Shown here: in pieces, positions 18,464-26,085 of the stretch | How the letters are laid out: every line of letters starts with the position of its first letter | Position numbering within the stretch: position 1 is the first letter of the stretch | Assembly: GCA_016871175.1 (NCBI GenBank) | Contig: VFZL01000012.1 | Location: forward strand, 45,562 to 109,561 | From: Acidimicrobiia bacterium | GTDB lineage: Bacteria > Acidobacteriota > Vicinamibacteria > Vicinamibacterales > CAVVIG01 | Direction: 5' to 3' | Length of the DNA stretch: 64,000 bases | Made by a program: the position numbers and the translations under genes | The notes under the pieces: generated by a model | Seen by the model: the letters and a program-made list of their open reading frames with translations, nothing else | Told to the model about the DNA's origin: nothing | Database searches by the model: none

Positions 18464-19594
18464 ATGACACGAATCGCGCGCCGGACATTCTTCGACCGAC
18501 TCGGTACCGTAGCCATCGGCGCCGCGGCGGTCTCCTCCTGGCCTCGTGGCGCCGCCGCGCAGCCGGCTCCCGGCTCCACGCAGAGCTCCCCGGCGATGCG
18601 GGCGTGGCTCGATCTCACGAAAGAAGAGCCGCTCGAGCCGGCCCTGCCCATCATCGATCCGCATCACCATCTGTGGGACCGACCGAACGATCGGTACATG
18701 CTCGAGGAGCTCGTTGCCGACGCGCGTGGGCACAACGTACGCCAGACGGTGTTCGTCGAGTGCACGTCGATGTATCGCGCGGATGGCCCGGAGGAATTCA
18801 AGGTCGTCGGCGAGACCGAGTACGTGCAAGGTATCGCGGCGATGAGCGCGAGCGGTAGGTATGGAGAGATGCGCGCGTGCGCGGGCATCGTCGGTACCGC
18901 GGATCTGCGCCTGGGCGACCGCGTCGCACCGGTGCTGGAGGCGCAGCAGGCCGCCAGCCCGCAACGCTTCCGCGGCATCCGGCATCGCGCCGCGTGGGGG
19001 GACAAGACCGTCGTGCCCAGCCAGCCGGCGGATCTGCCGAATCACATCCTGCTCGATCCGACGTTCCGCAAGGGCTACGCGCACCTGCGGCGGTACGGCA
19101 TGTCGTTCGAAGGGTGGGTCTACCATACGCATATCGCCGACTTGACCGACCTGGCGCGTGCGTTTCCCGACATCCCGATCGTCTTCAACCATCTCGGTGG
19201 TCCGATCGGCATCGGCTCGTTCGCCGGCAAGAAGGACGAGGTGTTCGCCTCGTGGAAGCCGGCGATTGTCGCCCTGGCGAAGTGCCCGAACGTCGTCGCG
19301 AAGGTGGGCGGCATTCAGATGATCGTGAACGGATACGGGTGGCACGAGCGCAAGCGCCCCCCGACGTCCGACGAGCTCCTCGAGACAAACCGCAAGTGGT
19401 ACTTGCACGCCATTGAGCAGTTCGGTCCGAACCGGTGCATGTTCGAGAGCAACTTCCCGGTGGACAAGCTGTCGTGCTCGTACACCGTGCTGTGGAATCA
19501 GTTCAAGAAGCTGACGAGGGGTTTCTCGGCGGATGAGCGGAAGGCGATGTTCCACGACACCGCGATGAGGACGTATCGTCTGCCCTCTCATTGA
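18464..19594 (+). CDS. Tat-exported amidohydrolase (TIM-barrel, Amidohydro_2 type)
   Basis: The 376-residue product has a Tat signal (RIARRTFFDRLGTVAIGAAA). The barrel starts with PIIDPHHHLWDRP, the HxH metal motif of the LigI/ACMSD-like amidohydrolase group. Later motifs are IPIVFNHLGGPIG, AKCPNVVAKVGG and CMFESNFPVDKLS, which provide further candidate ligands. Members hydrolyse lactones or decarboxylate aromatic acids; the substrate here is unknown. A GGAGGG site precedes the ATG. Its position after a PQQ dehydrogenase suggests one catabolic operon starting at the epoxide hydrolase. Confidence 0.87.
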   Translation: MTRIARRTFFDRLGTVAIGAAAVSSWPRGAAAQPAPGSTQSSPAMRAWLDLTKEEPLEPALPIIDPHHHLWDRPNDRYMLEELVADARGHNVRQTVFVECTSMYRADGPEEFKVVGETEYVQGIAAMSASGRYGEMRACAGIVGTADLRLGDRVAPVLEAQQAASPQRFRGIRHRAAWGDKTVVPSQPADLPNHILLDPTFRKGYAHLRRYGMSFEGWVYHTHIADLTDLARAFPDIPIVFNHLGGPIGIGSFAGKKDEVFASWKPAIVALAKCPNVVAKVGGIQMIVNGYGWHERKRPPTSDELLETNRKWYLHAIEQFGPNRCMFESNFPVDKLSCSYTVLWNQFKKLTRGFSADERKAMFHDTAMRTYRLPSH

Positions 19595-19614
19595 CATCTC
19601 CGCGGCCCTCTGTC

Positions 19615-20358
19615 TCACGTTCCGGCTGGCCTGGCGAGCATGAGCTGGGCGCGCGTGTCGAGCTCGTTGCCTTTGCGGCCGCCGCGCGTCACTGCTTGCT
19701 CGGGCGCGTCGTCCTTGATGAAGACGGCGGCCAGCTCCGAGCATCGCTTGACGAGCGTCCGGACCCCAGCGTGGAGCGCCTCCGATTCGCGGACGTAGGC
19801 CATGTTGTTCTCCATGTCCTCCGCGCTCCAGCCGCGTGAGTGCGCGATGAACGGATACTGCGGGAACTGACATCCGAGTTCGGCGAAGAAGGTCAGCATC
19901 TGACCCGCCGTCGCCTGCACGTTGTCCTGACCGCCCGTGATGATGAACGCGGCCACCTTGTTGTGCAGCAGGTGCTTGTTGGCGATGGTCTCTTGGTTCT
20001 GGATGCAGTTCATCCGCTCGATCATCTTGAAGTAGAGGCTGCTGGCCGAGCCCCAACGGATCGGCGTCGCCACGAGGATGACGTCCGCCCAGTGCACGAC
20101 GCCTTCGTAGATCTGCGCCATCTGATCCTGTGGGTCCATCATGGTGATCGAGCACGGCCACGTGCAGGCGCGAGCCGCCTTCGAGTAGAAGCCCTCGCAG
20201 TTGCGGAACTGCAAATCTCGGACTCGCACGAGTTGTGTGTCGCAACCGAGCGCGTCGCGTGCGTGTCCGAGCGCATGTTCGAGCAGATCCTCGGGCGACT
20301 TCACGGACCGGCTGACGGCTGAGATCGTCGGCACTCCCAAGGTCGATCCATTCGGCAT
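19615..20358 (-). CDS. Flavodoxin-like NAD(P)H-dependent FMN reductase
   Basis: The 247-residue product has flavodoxin/iron-sulfur-flavoprotein features. DLQFRNCEGFYSKAARAC and TWPCSITMMDPQDQM contain three cysteines spaced as in multimeric flavodoxins. IYEGVVHWADVILVATPIRW carries the flavin-loop region, and KVAAFIITGGQDNVQATAG is the second. It probably reduces FMN or a quinone with NAD(P)H in the cytoplasm. The N-terminal phosphate loop is poorly conserved (VPTISAVSRSVKSPEDLL), so the start or this first segment is uncertain; the ribosome site AGGAGG lies about 13 nt upstream. It is convergent with the amidohydrolase gene. Confidence 0.75.
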   Translation of the reverse strand: MPNGSTLGVPTISAVSRSVKSPEDLLEHALGHARDALGCDTQLVRVRDLQFRNCEGFYSKAARACTWPCSITMMDPQDQMAQIYEGVVHWADVILVATPIRWGSASSLYFKMIERMNCIQNQETIANKHLLHNKVAAFIITGGQDNVQATAGQMLTFFAELGCQFPQYPFIAHSRGWSAEDMENNMAYVRESEALHAGVRTLVKRCSELAAVFIKDDAPEQAVTRGGRKGNELDTRAQLMLARPAGT

Positions 20359-20537
20359 CCGCCATTCGCAACCTCCTGAGGCGATGATACGGTTGACGTC
20401 ACATCATCACTCAGCCAGTCTCACATCGAATGGCCTCTGGCTGGGTCGCAGCGACGTGTTCGAGCGTGGGCGGCGCTACTCGTCCGGCAGCCGGTTCGGC
20501 GCGTTCGGCTAGACTCGTTTCCACGAGAGGATCCCAA

Positions 20538-21176
20538 TTGCTATTCGATCTCGCGACTATTGACCCGAGCCTCGGGTACAAACTGCTGGTTTCGACCGTC
20601 ACGCCCCGCCCGATCGCCTGGGTCGTGTCGCAGGACGGCTGCGGTGTGCTGAACGCCGCGCCGTTTTCGTTCTTCAACGCGTTTTCGCCAGATCCGCCGG
20701 TCGTCGGCATTGGCGTCGGCCGGCGACAGGCGGGTGCGGCGAAAGACACGCGAGCCAACATCGCCGAGAGTGGTGAGTTCGTCGTGAACTTGGTGTCGGA
20801 GGCGACGGCGAAGGCGATGAACGTAACCGCCATCGACTTCGACCCGAGGACCGATGAATTGGCGGAGGCACGTCTGACCACCGTGCCGTCTGTGAAAGTG
20901 AAGCCGCCACGAATCGCAGAGAGCCCCGTGGCGTTCGAGTGCTCACTCATGCAAATCGTAGAGCTCGGCAGCTACGGCCTCGTGCTCGGTCGCGTGCTGG
21001 CGATCCACATCCGAGACGAAGCCGTGATCGATCCGGTCAAGTGCTACGTGAACACCCCAGCGCTGGGCTTGATCGGTCGCATGCACGGAAGCGGTTGGTA
21101 TGCCCGCACCACGGATCTGTTTGAGATGCCGCGTTTGACCGTCAAGGACTGGGCGGCTGACCAGACGCCGAGATAG
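20538..21176 (+). CDS. Flavin reductase-like domain protein (FMN-binding split barrel)
   Basis: About 212 residues from a TTG at 20538, chosen because GAGAGG lies 7 nt upstream and the family's start (LLFDLATIDPSLGYKLLVST) follows directly. The core has VTPRPIAWVVSQDGCGVLNA, APFSFFNAFSPDPPVVGIG, KDTRANIAESGEFVVNLV and ESPVAFECSLMQIVELG, the flavin-binding signature of the flavin reductase-like family. Such proteins supply reduced FMN to two-component monooxygenases or act as flavoprotein oxygenases. It is divergent from the FMN reductase, so the two are a plausible functional pair. Confidence 0.85.
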   Translation: MLFDLATIDPSLGYKLLVSTVTPRPIAWVVSQDGCGVLNAAPFSFFNAFSPDPPVVGIGVGRRQAGAAKDTRANIAESGEFVVNLVSEATAKAMNVTAIDFDPRTDELAEARLTTVPSVKVKPPRIAESPVAFECSLMQIVELGSYGLVLGRVLAIHIRDEAVIDPVKCYVNTPALGLIGRMHGSGWYARTTDLFEMPRLTVKDWAADQTPR

Positions 21177-21397
21177 CTGGCGGAGGTCGGTTCTCTCGCG
21201 CGGCGCTCGTTGGGTTCGCTCGCCAATCCCTCGATCAGCCGAACGCGTTTCGACTTCGATGGGATGAGCTTGAACCGCGGTCTCCTTTGTCCGTCATTTG
21301 AGTAGGTGGCACAGTCGACCCCGGGCCCAGCCATTTCGTGGAGCCCGGCTCAGAAGTTCGGTCGATGAGATGACGCCAAGAAGGAGACAGTGCAGAC
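21177..21397. other. Intergenic region, no gene seen
   Basis: About 220 bp separates the flavin reductase from the RDD gene. One inverted repeat is visible (CCGGGC near 21322 pairing with GCCCGG near 21345). No RNA family or promoter is recognised. Confidence 0.35.
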
Positions 21398-22168
21398 GTG
21401 GCTGCAGAACGCCGACCGACTCGTGCCGCCAGAGGGAATTGGCTCCTGAACTCTTACGTCGCGACCGGCCGCCGGGCGCGGGCGTACCTCCTCGACTTTC
21501 AGATCCTGGCGGGGCTCATGCTGGCGTTCCTGACGCTGGCGGATTGGGGCGTGGTCCCGAACAGGCTCGGGCCGGCGCTTATCTGGTCTGGAATGGCCGT
21601 TTTCGTCCTGTATGAACCCCTGATGGTTCGCCTTGTCGGAGGAACGCTCGGCCATCGTCTGATGGGACTCCGCGTGGTCGGTCCGTCGGGCGGTCCTTTG
21701 GCGCTCCCGCGTGCGATCGTCCGGACACTCGTCAAGTGGGTGACGATCGGCTATGCCGGTCCCGTGATGGTCGGTTTGCGGAGCCGCCGTGCGCCCTGGG
21801 ATGTGGTGGTCGGCTCGTTGGTCGTCGATGAGTCGCAAGGCTGGCCACGCCGCGACGCGACCGCGGTCGGACAACTTGGAGGTCAACGGTCGCCCCGAGA
21901 TTGGCACAGGCTGCTGAGGCCAATTTCTCAGTCGGTCAGGTTTGACGATGTCTCAACGCCTTTCAGCCTGTCGGACTCTTGCCGATCAGAGTCGGGGGAC
22001 GCTTTGCTCCGGACGACACCCAGTCCACGCGTGGCCGTGACGTGGCCCGCCCACCCTCACCATCCCTCGCGGCGACGCAGCTCCGCGATGTGTGCGACGT
22101 GGTGGCGCGAATGCCATGAATACAACTGCGCGTGCATGGCCAATGTCATCATCCCCCGCTCGGGGTGA
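21398..22168 (+). CDS. RDD-family membrane protein with long C-terminal extension
   Basis: The frame starts at a GTG with GGAGA upstream and encodes 256 residues. The first 150 or so are a clear RDD domain: ATGRRARAYLLDFQILAGL, a second membrane segment, VRLVGGTLGHRLMGLRVVG, then PRAIVRTLVKWVTIGYAGPV and APWDVVVGSLVVDES. The remaining 100 residues are of low hydrophobicity and unlike the family. The last 110 bp overlap the 3' end of the convergent YfiT/DinB gene. The extension may follow loss of the original stop or an indel near 21840. RDD proteins are poorly characterised membrane proteins. Confidence 0.7.
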   Translation: MAAERRPTRAARGNWLLNSYVATGRRARAYLLDFQILAGLMLAFLTLADWGVVPNRLGPALIWSGMAVFVLYEPLMVRLVGGTLGHRLMGLRVVGPSGGPLALPRAIVRTLVKWVTIGYAGPVMVGLRSRRAPWDVVVGSLVVDESQGWPRRDATAVGQLGGQRSPRDWHRLLRPISQSVRFDDVSTPFSLSDSCRSESGDALLRTTPSPRVAVTWPAHPHHPSRRRSSAMCATWWRECHEYNCACMANVIIPRSG

Positions 22169-22584
22169 AGAAACGCCCGCGACCAGTCGTCACCCGTCAT
22201 TCCCTTGAAGATCTCGATCCAACGCGTGTGGACAGCGTCGATGAGGCCCAGTGACACGTCGAGCGGCAGGCGATAGTCGGAGAGCCTCGCCGTCTCGTCC
22301 TCGTCCTACGGCTTGATGGTCGGCGTGTCCTCGGTGAGCGCGAGTTTGACCCGCAGCAGGACGTGCATATGGCTGTCGGCCACATGGTGCACGACCTGAC
22401 GCACGGTCCAGCCGTCTGGGCGATACGGCGTCTCGAGCTGTGTATCGCTGAGGCCGCGGACCGCCGCGCGGAGCGCCGACGGCAGCCCGGCGAGGGCAGA
22501 CACCGCGGCGTCGTGCGCGGCGGGCGTGATGGTCGTGGGTATCGCGAACGGCCCGATCGGATATCGAAGGTCCGTGGTTGCCAT
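22057..22584 (-). pseudogene. YfiT/DinB-superfamily protein interrupted by an in-frame TAG
   Basis: The frame from ATG 22584 encodes 92 residues of a YfiT-like protein (TDLRYPIGPFAIPTTITPAA, TVRQVVHHVADSHMHVLLRV, TEDTPTIKP). It then meets TAG at 22306-22308. The same frame stays open behind it and gives the rest of the family: DEDETARLSDYRLPLDVS, IEIFKGMTGDDWSRAFLHPE and YSWHSRHHVAHIAEL. Homologues have a tyrosine or similar residue after TIKP, so a single TAC/TAT to TAG change explains the break. The histidines of the DinB metal triad are all present (HHVADSH and HSRHHVAH). Either a recent nonsense mutation or a base-call error. Confidence 0.8.
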
Positions 22585-22781
22585 CCCCCGACTATAGCGC
22601 CTTGAGGATGCGAGACGCCTGGCGCGTGGGAAAGCTTGTAAAATCAGGAACTCCTCAATGTTCAGTCACGATTCGCTCAAGACTTCCGGCGGGTGCCGGC
22701 GCCATTCTCGACACCGGGCGCCCGCGGACGATTTCGTCACGCCGCGCCTGAACGGCCCGTCGAGAGGGCAGAGGAGGCGTT

Positions 22782-24074
22782 GTGAGCGTGCGTCGTTTAT
22801 TGGCCATCGGAGGCATCTTCGCTGGGTCGTCGGTCGCCTGGGCGATTCTGGGATCCTCGGTCTTGGCACGGACGGGGCAATTCGATTCCCGGCTCCAATC
22901 CGAGGTCCAGTTGCTGTGGGGCGGTCCACACCGCCAGGCCGCCCCGGATGCCTGGATCGAGCGTCCAGGTGTTGACAAGGAGATCGAGGAAACGAAAGGA
23001 CCGGATGGCCGAGTGACGCGGCGGGAAGTGACCAAACCGGTCGTACGGCGGATTCCCGTCGTCCTCGCATCCACGCGTGCCACCGCTGACCTCGATCTGG
23101 AGCATCGACGCAAGGGGCTGCTGTGGTACCCGACGTACTCGGTCGCCTTCGAGGGGCGCTACACGTTTCGCAACCCGGACACCGTTGAACGCGCCTTGCG
23201 CGTGCGATTCCCGCTGCCCGCCGGCAACGTGCTCTTCGACGACTTCGCGTTCGCGATCAACGGTCAGCCGGCCGTTCTCGGCGCCGACGTCTCCAAGGAG
23301 ATGTTCGCGAGCGTGACGGCGCTAGCGGACCAGGTGATCACGGTAGACGTCCGGTATCGCTCGCGCGGTCTCGAGACATGGACCTACGCCTTCACACCAG
23401 GAACGGAGGCACACGCCGCCCAGGTGCGCGACTTCCACCTGTCAGTCGACACCAACGTCGAGGACATCGATTTCCCGGCTGGCTCGATCTCGCCGAACAC
23501 CAAGACGGGCACGCGCGACGGATGGCGGTTGCAATGGACGTTCGAGAACATGCTCTCGGGGCAGTCGATCGGTCTGGCGCTGCCGAACAAGCTCAATCCG
23601 GGTCCATTCGCGGCTCGCGTGACCTTCTTCGCGCCCGTCGGTCTGCTGTTCTTCCTCACGGTCATGGTCATTCTGGGCGCGACCCTGGGACCGTCGCTGC
23701 ACCCGATGCACTATTGGTTCATCTCGGCGGCGTTCTTCGCCTTCCACCTGCTCCTCGCGTACCTCGTGGACCACGTATCGGTGCACGTTGCCTTCGGCGC
23801 GGCTGCCGTCATGAGTCTCGCCCTCGTCGTGAGCTATCTACGGCTCGTGACCGGTATGCGGCACGCCCTCCTGCACGCAGGCGCCGCGCAAGCGGTGTTT
23901 CTGGTCCTCTTCAGCTACGCGTTCTTCTTCGAGGGGTTCACAGGTCTCGCGATCACGGTCGGTGCGATCCTGACGCTTTTCGTCTTGATGCAGATGACCG
24001 CGCGCGTCTCGTGGGACGATGTCTTTGCCGGCGCGGGGAGCCGCCTCGCTGAACGGCGCGGCTCGGCAGGCTAG
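22782..24074 (+). CDS. CreD-like inner membrane protein
   Basis: The 430-residue product starts with one membrane segment (RRLLAIGGIFAGSSVAWAIL). A large periplasmic beta-rich domain of about 230 residues follows, including LDLEHRRKGLLWYPTYSVAF, RNPDTVERALRVRFPLPAGN and AGSISPNTKTGTRDGWRL. Six membrane segments follow from about residue 285 (VGLLFFLTVMVILGATLG, YWFISAAFFAFHLLLAYLVD, MSLALVVSYLRLVTG, FLVLFSYAFFFEGFTGLAI). This layout matches inner-membrane CreD-family proteins, which have no defined biochemical role. The GTG start is preceded by GGAGGCGTT. No neighbouring sensor kinase is present. Confidence 0.7.
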   Translation: MSVRRLLAIGGIFAGSSVAWAILGSSVLARTGQFDSRLQSEVQLLWGGPHRQAAPDAWIERPGVDKEIEETKGPDGRVTRREVTKPVVRRIPVVLASTRATADLDLEHRRKGLLWYPTYSVAFEGRYTFRNPDTVERALRVRFPLPAGNVLFDDFAFAINGQPAVLGADVSKEMFASVTALADQVITVDVRYRSRGLETWTYAFTPGTEAHAAQVRDFHLSVDTNVEDIDFPAGSISPNTKTGTRDGWRLQWTFENMLSGQSIGLALPNKLNPGPFAARVTFFAPVGLLFFLTVMVILGATLGPSLHPMHYWFISAAFFAFHLLLAYLVDHVSVHVAFGAAAVMSLALVVSYLRLVTGMRHALLHAGAAQAVFLVLFSYAFFFEGFTGLAITVGAILTLFVLMQMTARVSWDDVFAGAGSRLAERRGSAG

Positions 24075-24145
24075 GGAAGCGGCTCCGCCCCGAACCGCCG
24101 CCTTGTGGCGGTTCGGCGGGAGGCCCGCTCAGTCGCTCGGGCGCG

Positions 24146-24637
24146 TCACATCTGATACGGTTCGTCGGCGCTGCCCCCGTAGATCGATGGCACCTTGCCG
24201 CCCATCGGCCGCAGATAGGAGGCGAGCTGCCCGCGGTGGTGCGCGCCGTGCACGGCGCAGAACACCAGGTACTGCACGTTGGGCAGCTTCATGTTGTAGA
24301 AGTCGATCATCGGCGCCAGGTGGTGGCCACCCATCGCGAGGACGCGCTCCAGCTTCGCAGGCATCTGAGCCTTGTACCAGGCCGCCAGCTCTGCGATCGT
24401 CGTCGCGCCGCCCGTGGTCGGCTGCCCGAAACTCTGATTCGCGACGCTCTCGAGGAACCAGACATCGGTCTCCGCCAGGTGGGTGGCGAGCTCCCACGCC
24501 GAGCGGCCCTTCGGATCCGGCTTCCAGGACTTGTTCCCTTCGGGAACCGCCTCGATGACCTTCACCGTCGTCTTCCATTCCTACTGCAGTCGTTGGCCGA
24601 CCGCCTCGGCCACAGCTTTCGCTTGTTCTGCCGTCAT
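24146..24637 (-). pseudogene. DinB-family protein interrupted by an in-frame TAG near the N-terminus
   Basis: From the ATG at 24637, behind a GGGAGA site, the frame reads MTAEQAKAVAEAVGQRLQ and then TAG (24581-24583). It stays open and continues EWKTTVKVIEAVPEGN, SAWELATHLAETDVWFL, PMIDFYNMKLPNVQYLVFC and AVHGAHHRGQLASYLRPMGG to the stop. The DinB metal histidines are in place (ATHLAETD and HGAHHRGQL). Without the stop this would be a normal protein of about 163 residues. A shorter product from an internal GTG at 24565 (139 residues) would lack the first helix. This is the second DinB-type gene with a TAG within 2.5 kb. Confidence 0.75.
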
Positions 24638-24732
24638 GATGTCTCCCTTCGGCGCCTGGATCTCGACGTCATGCTACATCGCGCGGTCGCCGGACCCGAA
24701 GGCGGACGGCTGACGGCTACGTCGTCGGGCCA

Positions 24733-26085
24733 TTAGATCGTGAGATGCTGCAGCCGACCCGTACTGTCGCCGAGGCGTTCCAGCGTGGGCACGCCATACA
24801 GGTCGAGCAGCGTCAGGTGTAGGTTCGCGAGCGGTGTGGCCGACGGGTACTTCACATGCCGGCCGCCCTTGATCGCGCCGCTTGCGCCGCCGATGAGGAC
24901 CAGCGGCAGATCGACCGGCGCGTGGAGGTTCGAATCGGCCATCCCACAGCCATAGACGATCAGCATGTGATCGAGGAGCGAGCCGTCGCCGTCGGGTATC
25001 GTCTGCAGCTTCGCGAGGTAGTACGCCAGCAGAGTCGAGTGGAACACCTTGATCTTCTCGAGATTCGACAGCTTGGTCGGATCCTCCTGGTGGTGCGAGG
25101 TCGCGTGGTGGCCCTCGGACACGCCGAGCTCCGGGAACGTCCGGCCGCTCAGCTCGCGTCCCAGCATGAACGTGATGACGCGGGTCAGATCGGTCTGATA
25201 CGCCAGCACCTGCAGGTCGAACATCAGCTTGGAGTGGGCTTCGAAGCTTGCCGGGATACCAGCCGGCTGATTCACCGCAGGCAGCTCACGTTCGCTCTGC
25301 TCCTCGGCCCGCTGGATGCGACGCTCGATGTCGCGCACTGCTTCGAGATACTCCGACAGCTTCACGCGATCCCGCGGACCGATCCGTTTCTGCAGGGCAC
25401 CGATCCGCTCTCCAACAGAATCCAGGATGCTCTTGTCCGACGCCATGCGCGCCATCCGTGCGCCGCGCTCGGTGCTGCCGCTGTCGCCAAACATCCGCTC
25501 GAAGACCGTCCGCGGATCGTTCTCCATCGGGAGCGGCGTGTGGGGACCGCGCCACGAGATGGTGTTCGTATACGCGCAACTGAACCCGATGTCGCACGAC
25601 CCGGCCAGGTCGCGCCCCTCAATGGCCACCTCCAGCGACGCCAGCTGCGTGCCCTTGCCGAGCTCTCTCGCGATCATCTGGTCCACCGACACGCCGGCCT
25701 CGACCTCCGAGGTGTCCGACCGCTTGGGCGGGATGTCGGTCAGAAACCGCGTGGACGCGCGCGCGTGGACGCCGGCCGCGGCGACCGCGTTGGGCGGCGG
25801 CGTGCTGTTGAGGCCCGTGATCACCGTCAGGTGGTTCTTGAACGGCTCGAGCGGCTTCAGCACGTTCAGGACTTCGAACTTCGCCCCCTCGCTCGCCGGC
25901 GTCCACTGCTTCATCGTCATGCCGTTTGGCACGTAGACGACGCCGAAGCGCTGGACCGGTTTGGCTGCCGACTGCGCGACGGCGGTGAGGGCCGGCACCA
26001 TGGCGTCGAGCAGCGGCAGCGCCAGGCTGGCGCCCAGTCCGCGCAGGACCGTCCGACGAGGCATCCCGTGCTTCGTGATGATCAT
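24733..26085 (-). CDS. HXXSHH (DUF1552) protein, module A
   Basis: About 450 residues starting at MIITKHGMPRRTVLRGLG, a Tat-type signal continuing ASLALPLLDAMVPA. The name-giving motif is present as GHHATSHHQ near residue 325. The family's cysteine motif reads SCDIGFSCAYTNTISW. PMENDPRTVFERMFGDSG and YLEAVRDIERRIQRAEEQSE follow between them. HXXSHH proteins are secreted and uncharacterised, nearly always encoded after a PSD/PSCyt protein. The start overlaps the stop of the upstream gene by 4 bp (ATGA), showing translational coupling. The frame is open 63 bp upstream, but that lies inside the preceding gene. Confidence 0.93.
   Translation of the reverse strand: MIITKHGMPRRTVLRGLGASLALPLLDAMVPALTAVAQSAAKPVQRFGVVYVPNGMTMKQWTPASEGAKFEVLNVLKPLEPFKNHLTVITGLNSTPPPNAVAAAGVHARASTRFLTDIPPKRSDTSEVEAGVSVDQMIARELGKGTQLASLEVAIEGRDLAGSCDIGFSCAYTNTISWRGPHTPLPMENDPRTVFERMFGDSGSTERGARMARMASDKSILDSVGERIGALQKRIGPRDRVKLSEYLEAVRDIERRIQRAEEQSERELPAVNQPAGIPASFEAHSKLMFDLQVLAYQTDLTRVITFMLGRELSGRTFPELGVSEGHHATSHHQEDPTKLSNLEKIKVFHSTLLAYYLAKLQTIPDGDGSLLDHMLIVYGCGMADSNLHAPVDLPLVLIGGASGAIKGGRHVKYPSATPLANLHLTLLDLYGVPTLERLGDSTGRLQHLTI

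Noticed and set aside
22306..24583. Reassignment of TAG as a sense codon
   Set aside because: TAG is the normal stop of many intact genes here (for example those ending at 15667, 18411, 24074, 33397, 34894, 43602, 52052 and 62248), so recoding is unlikely.
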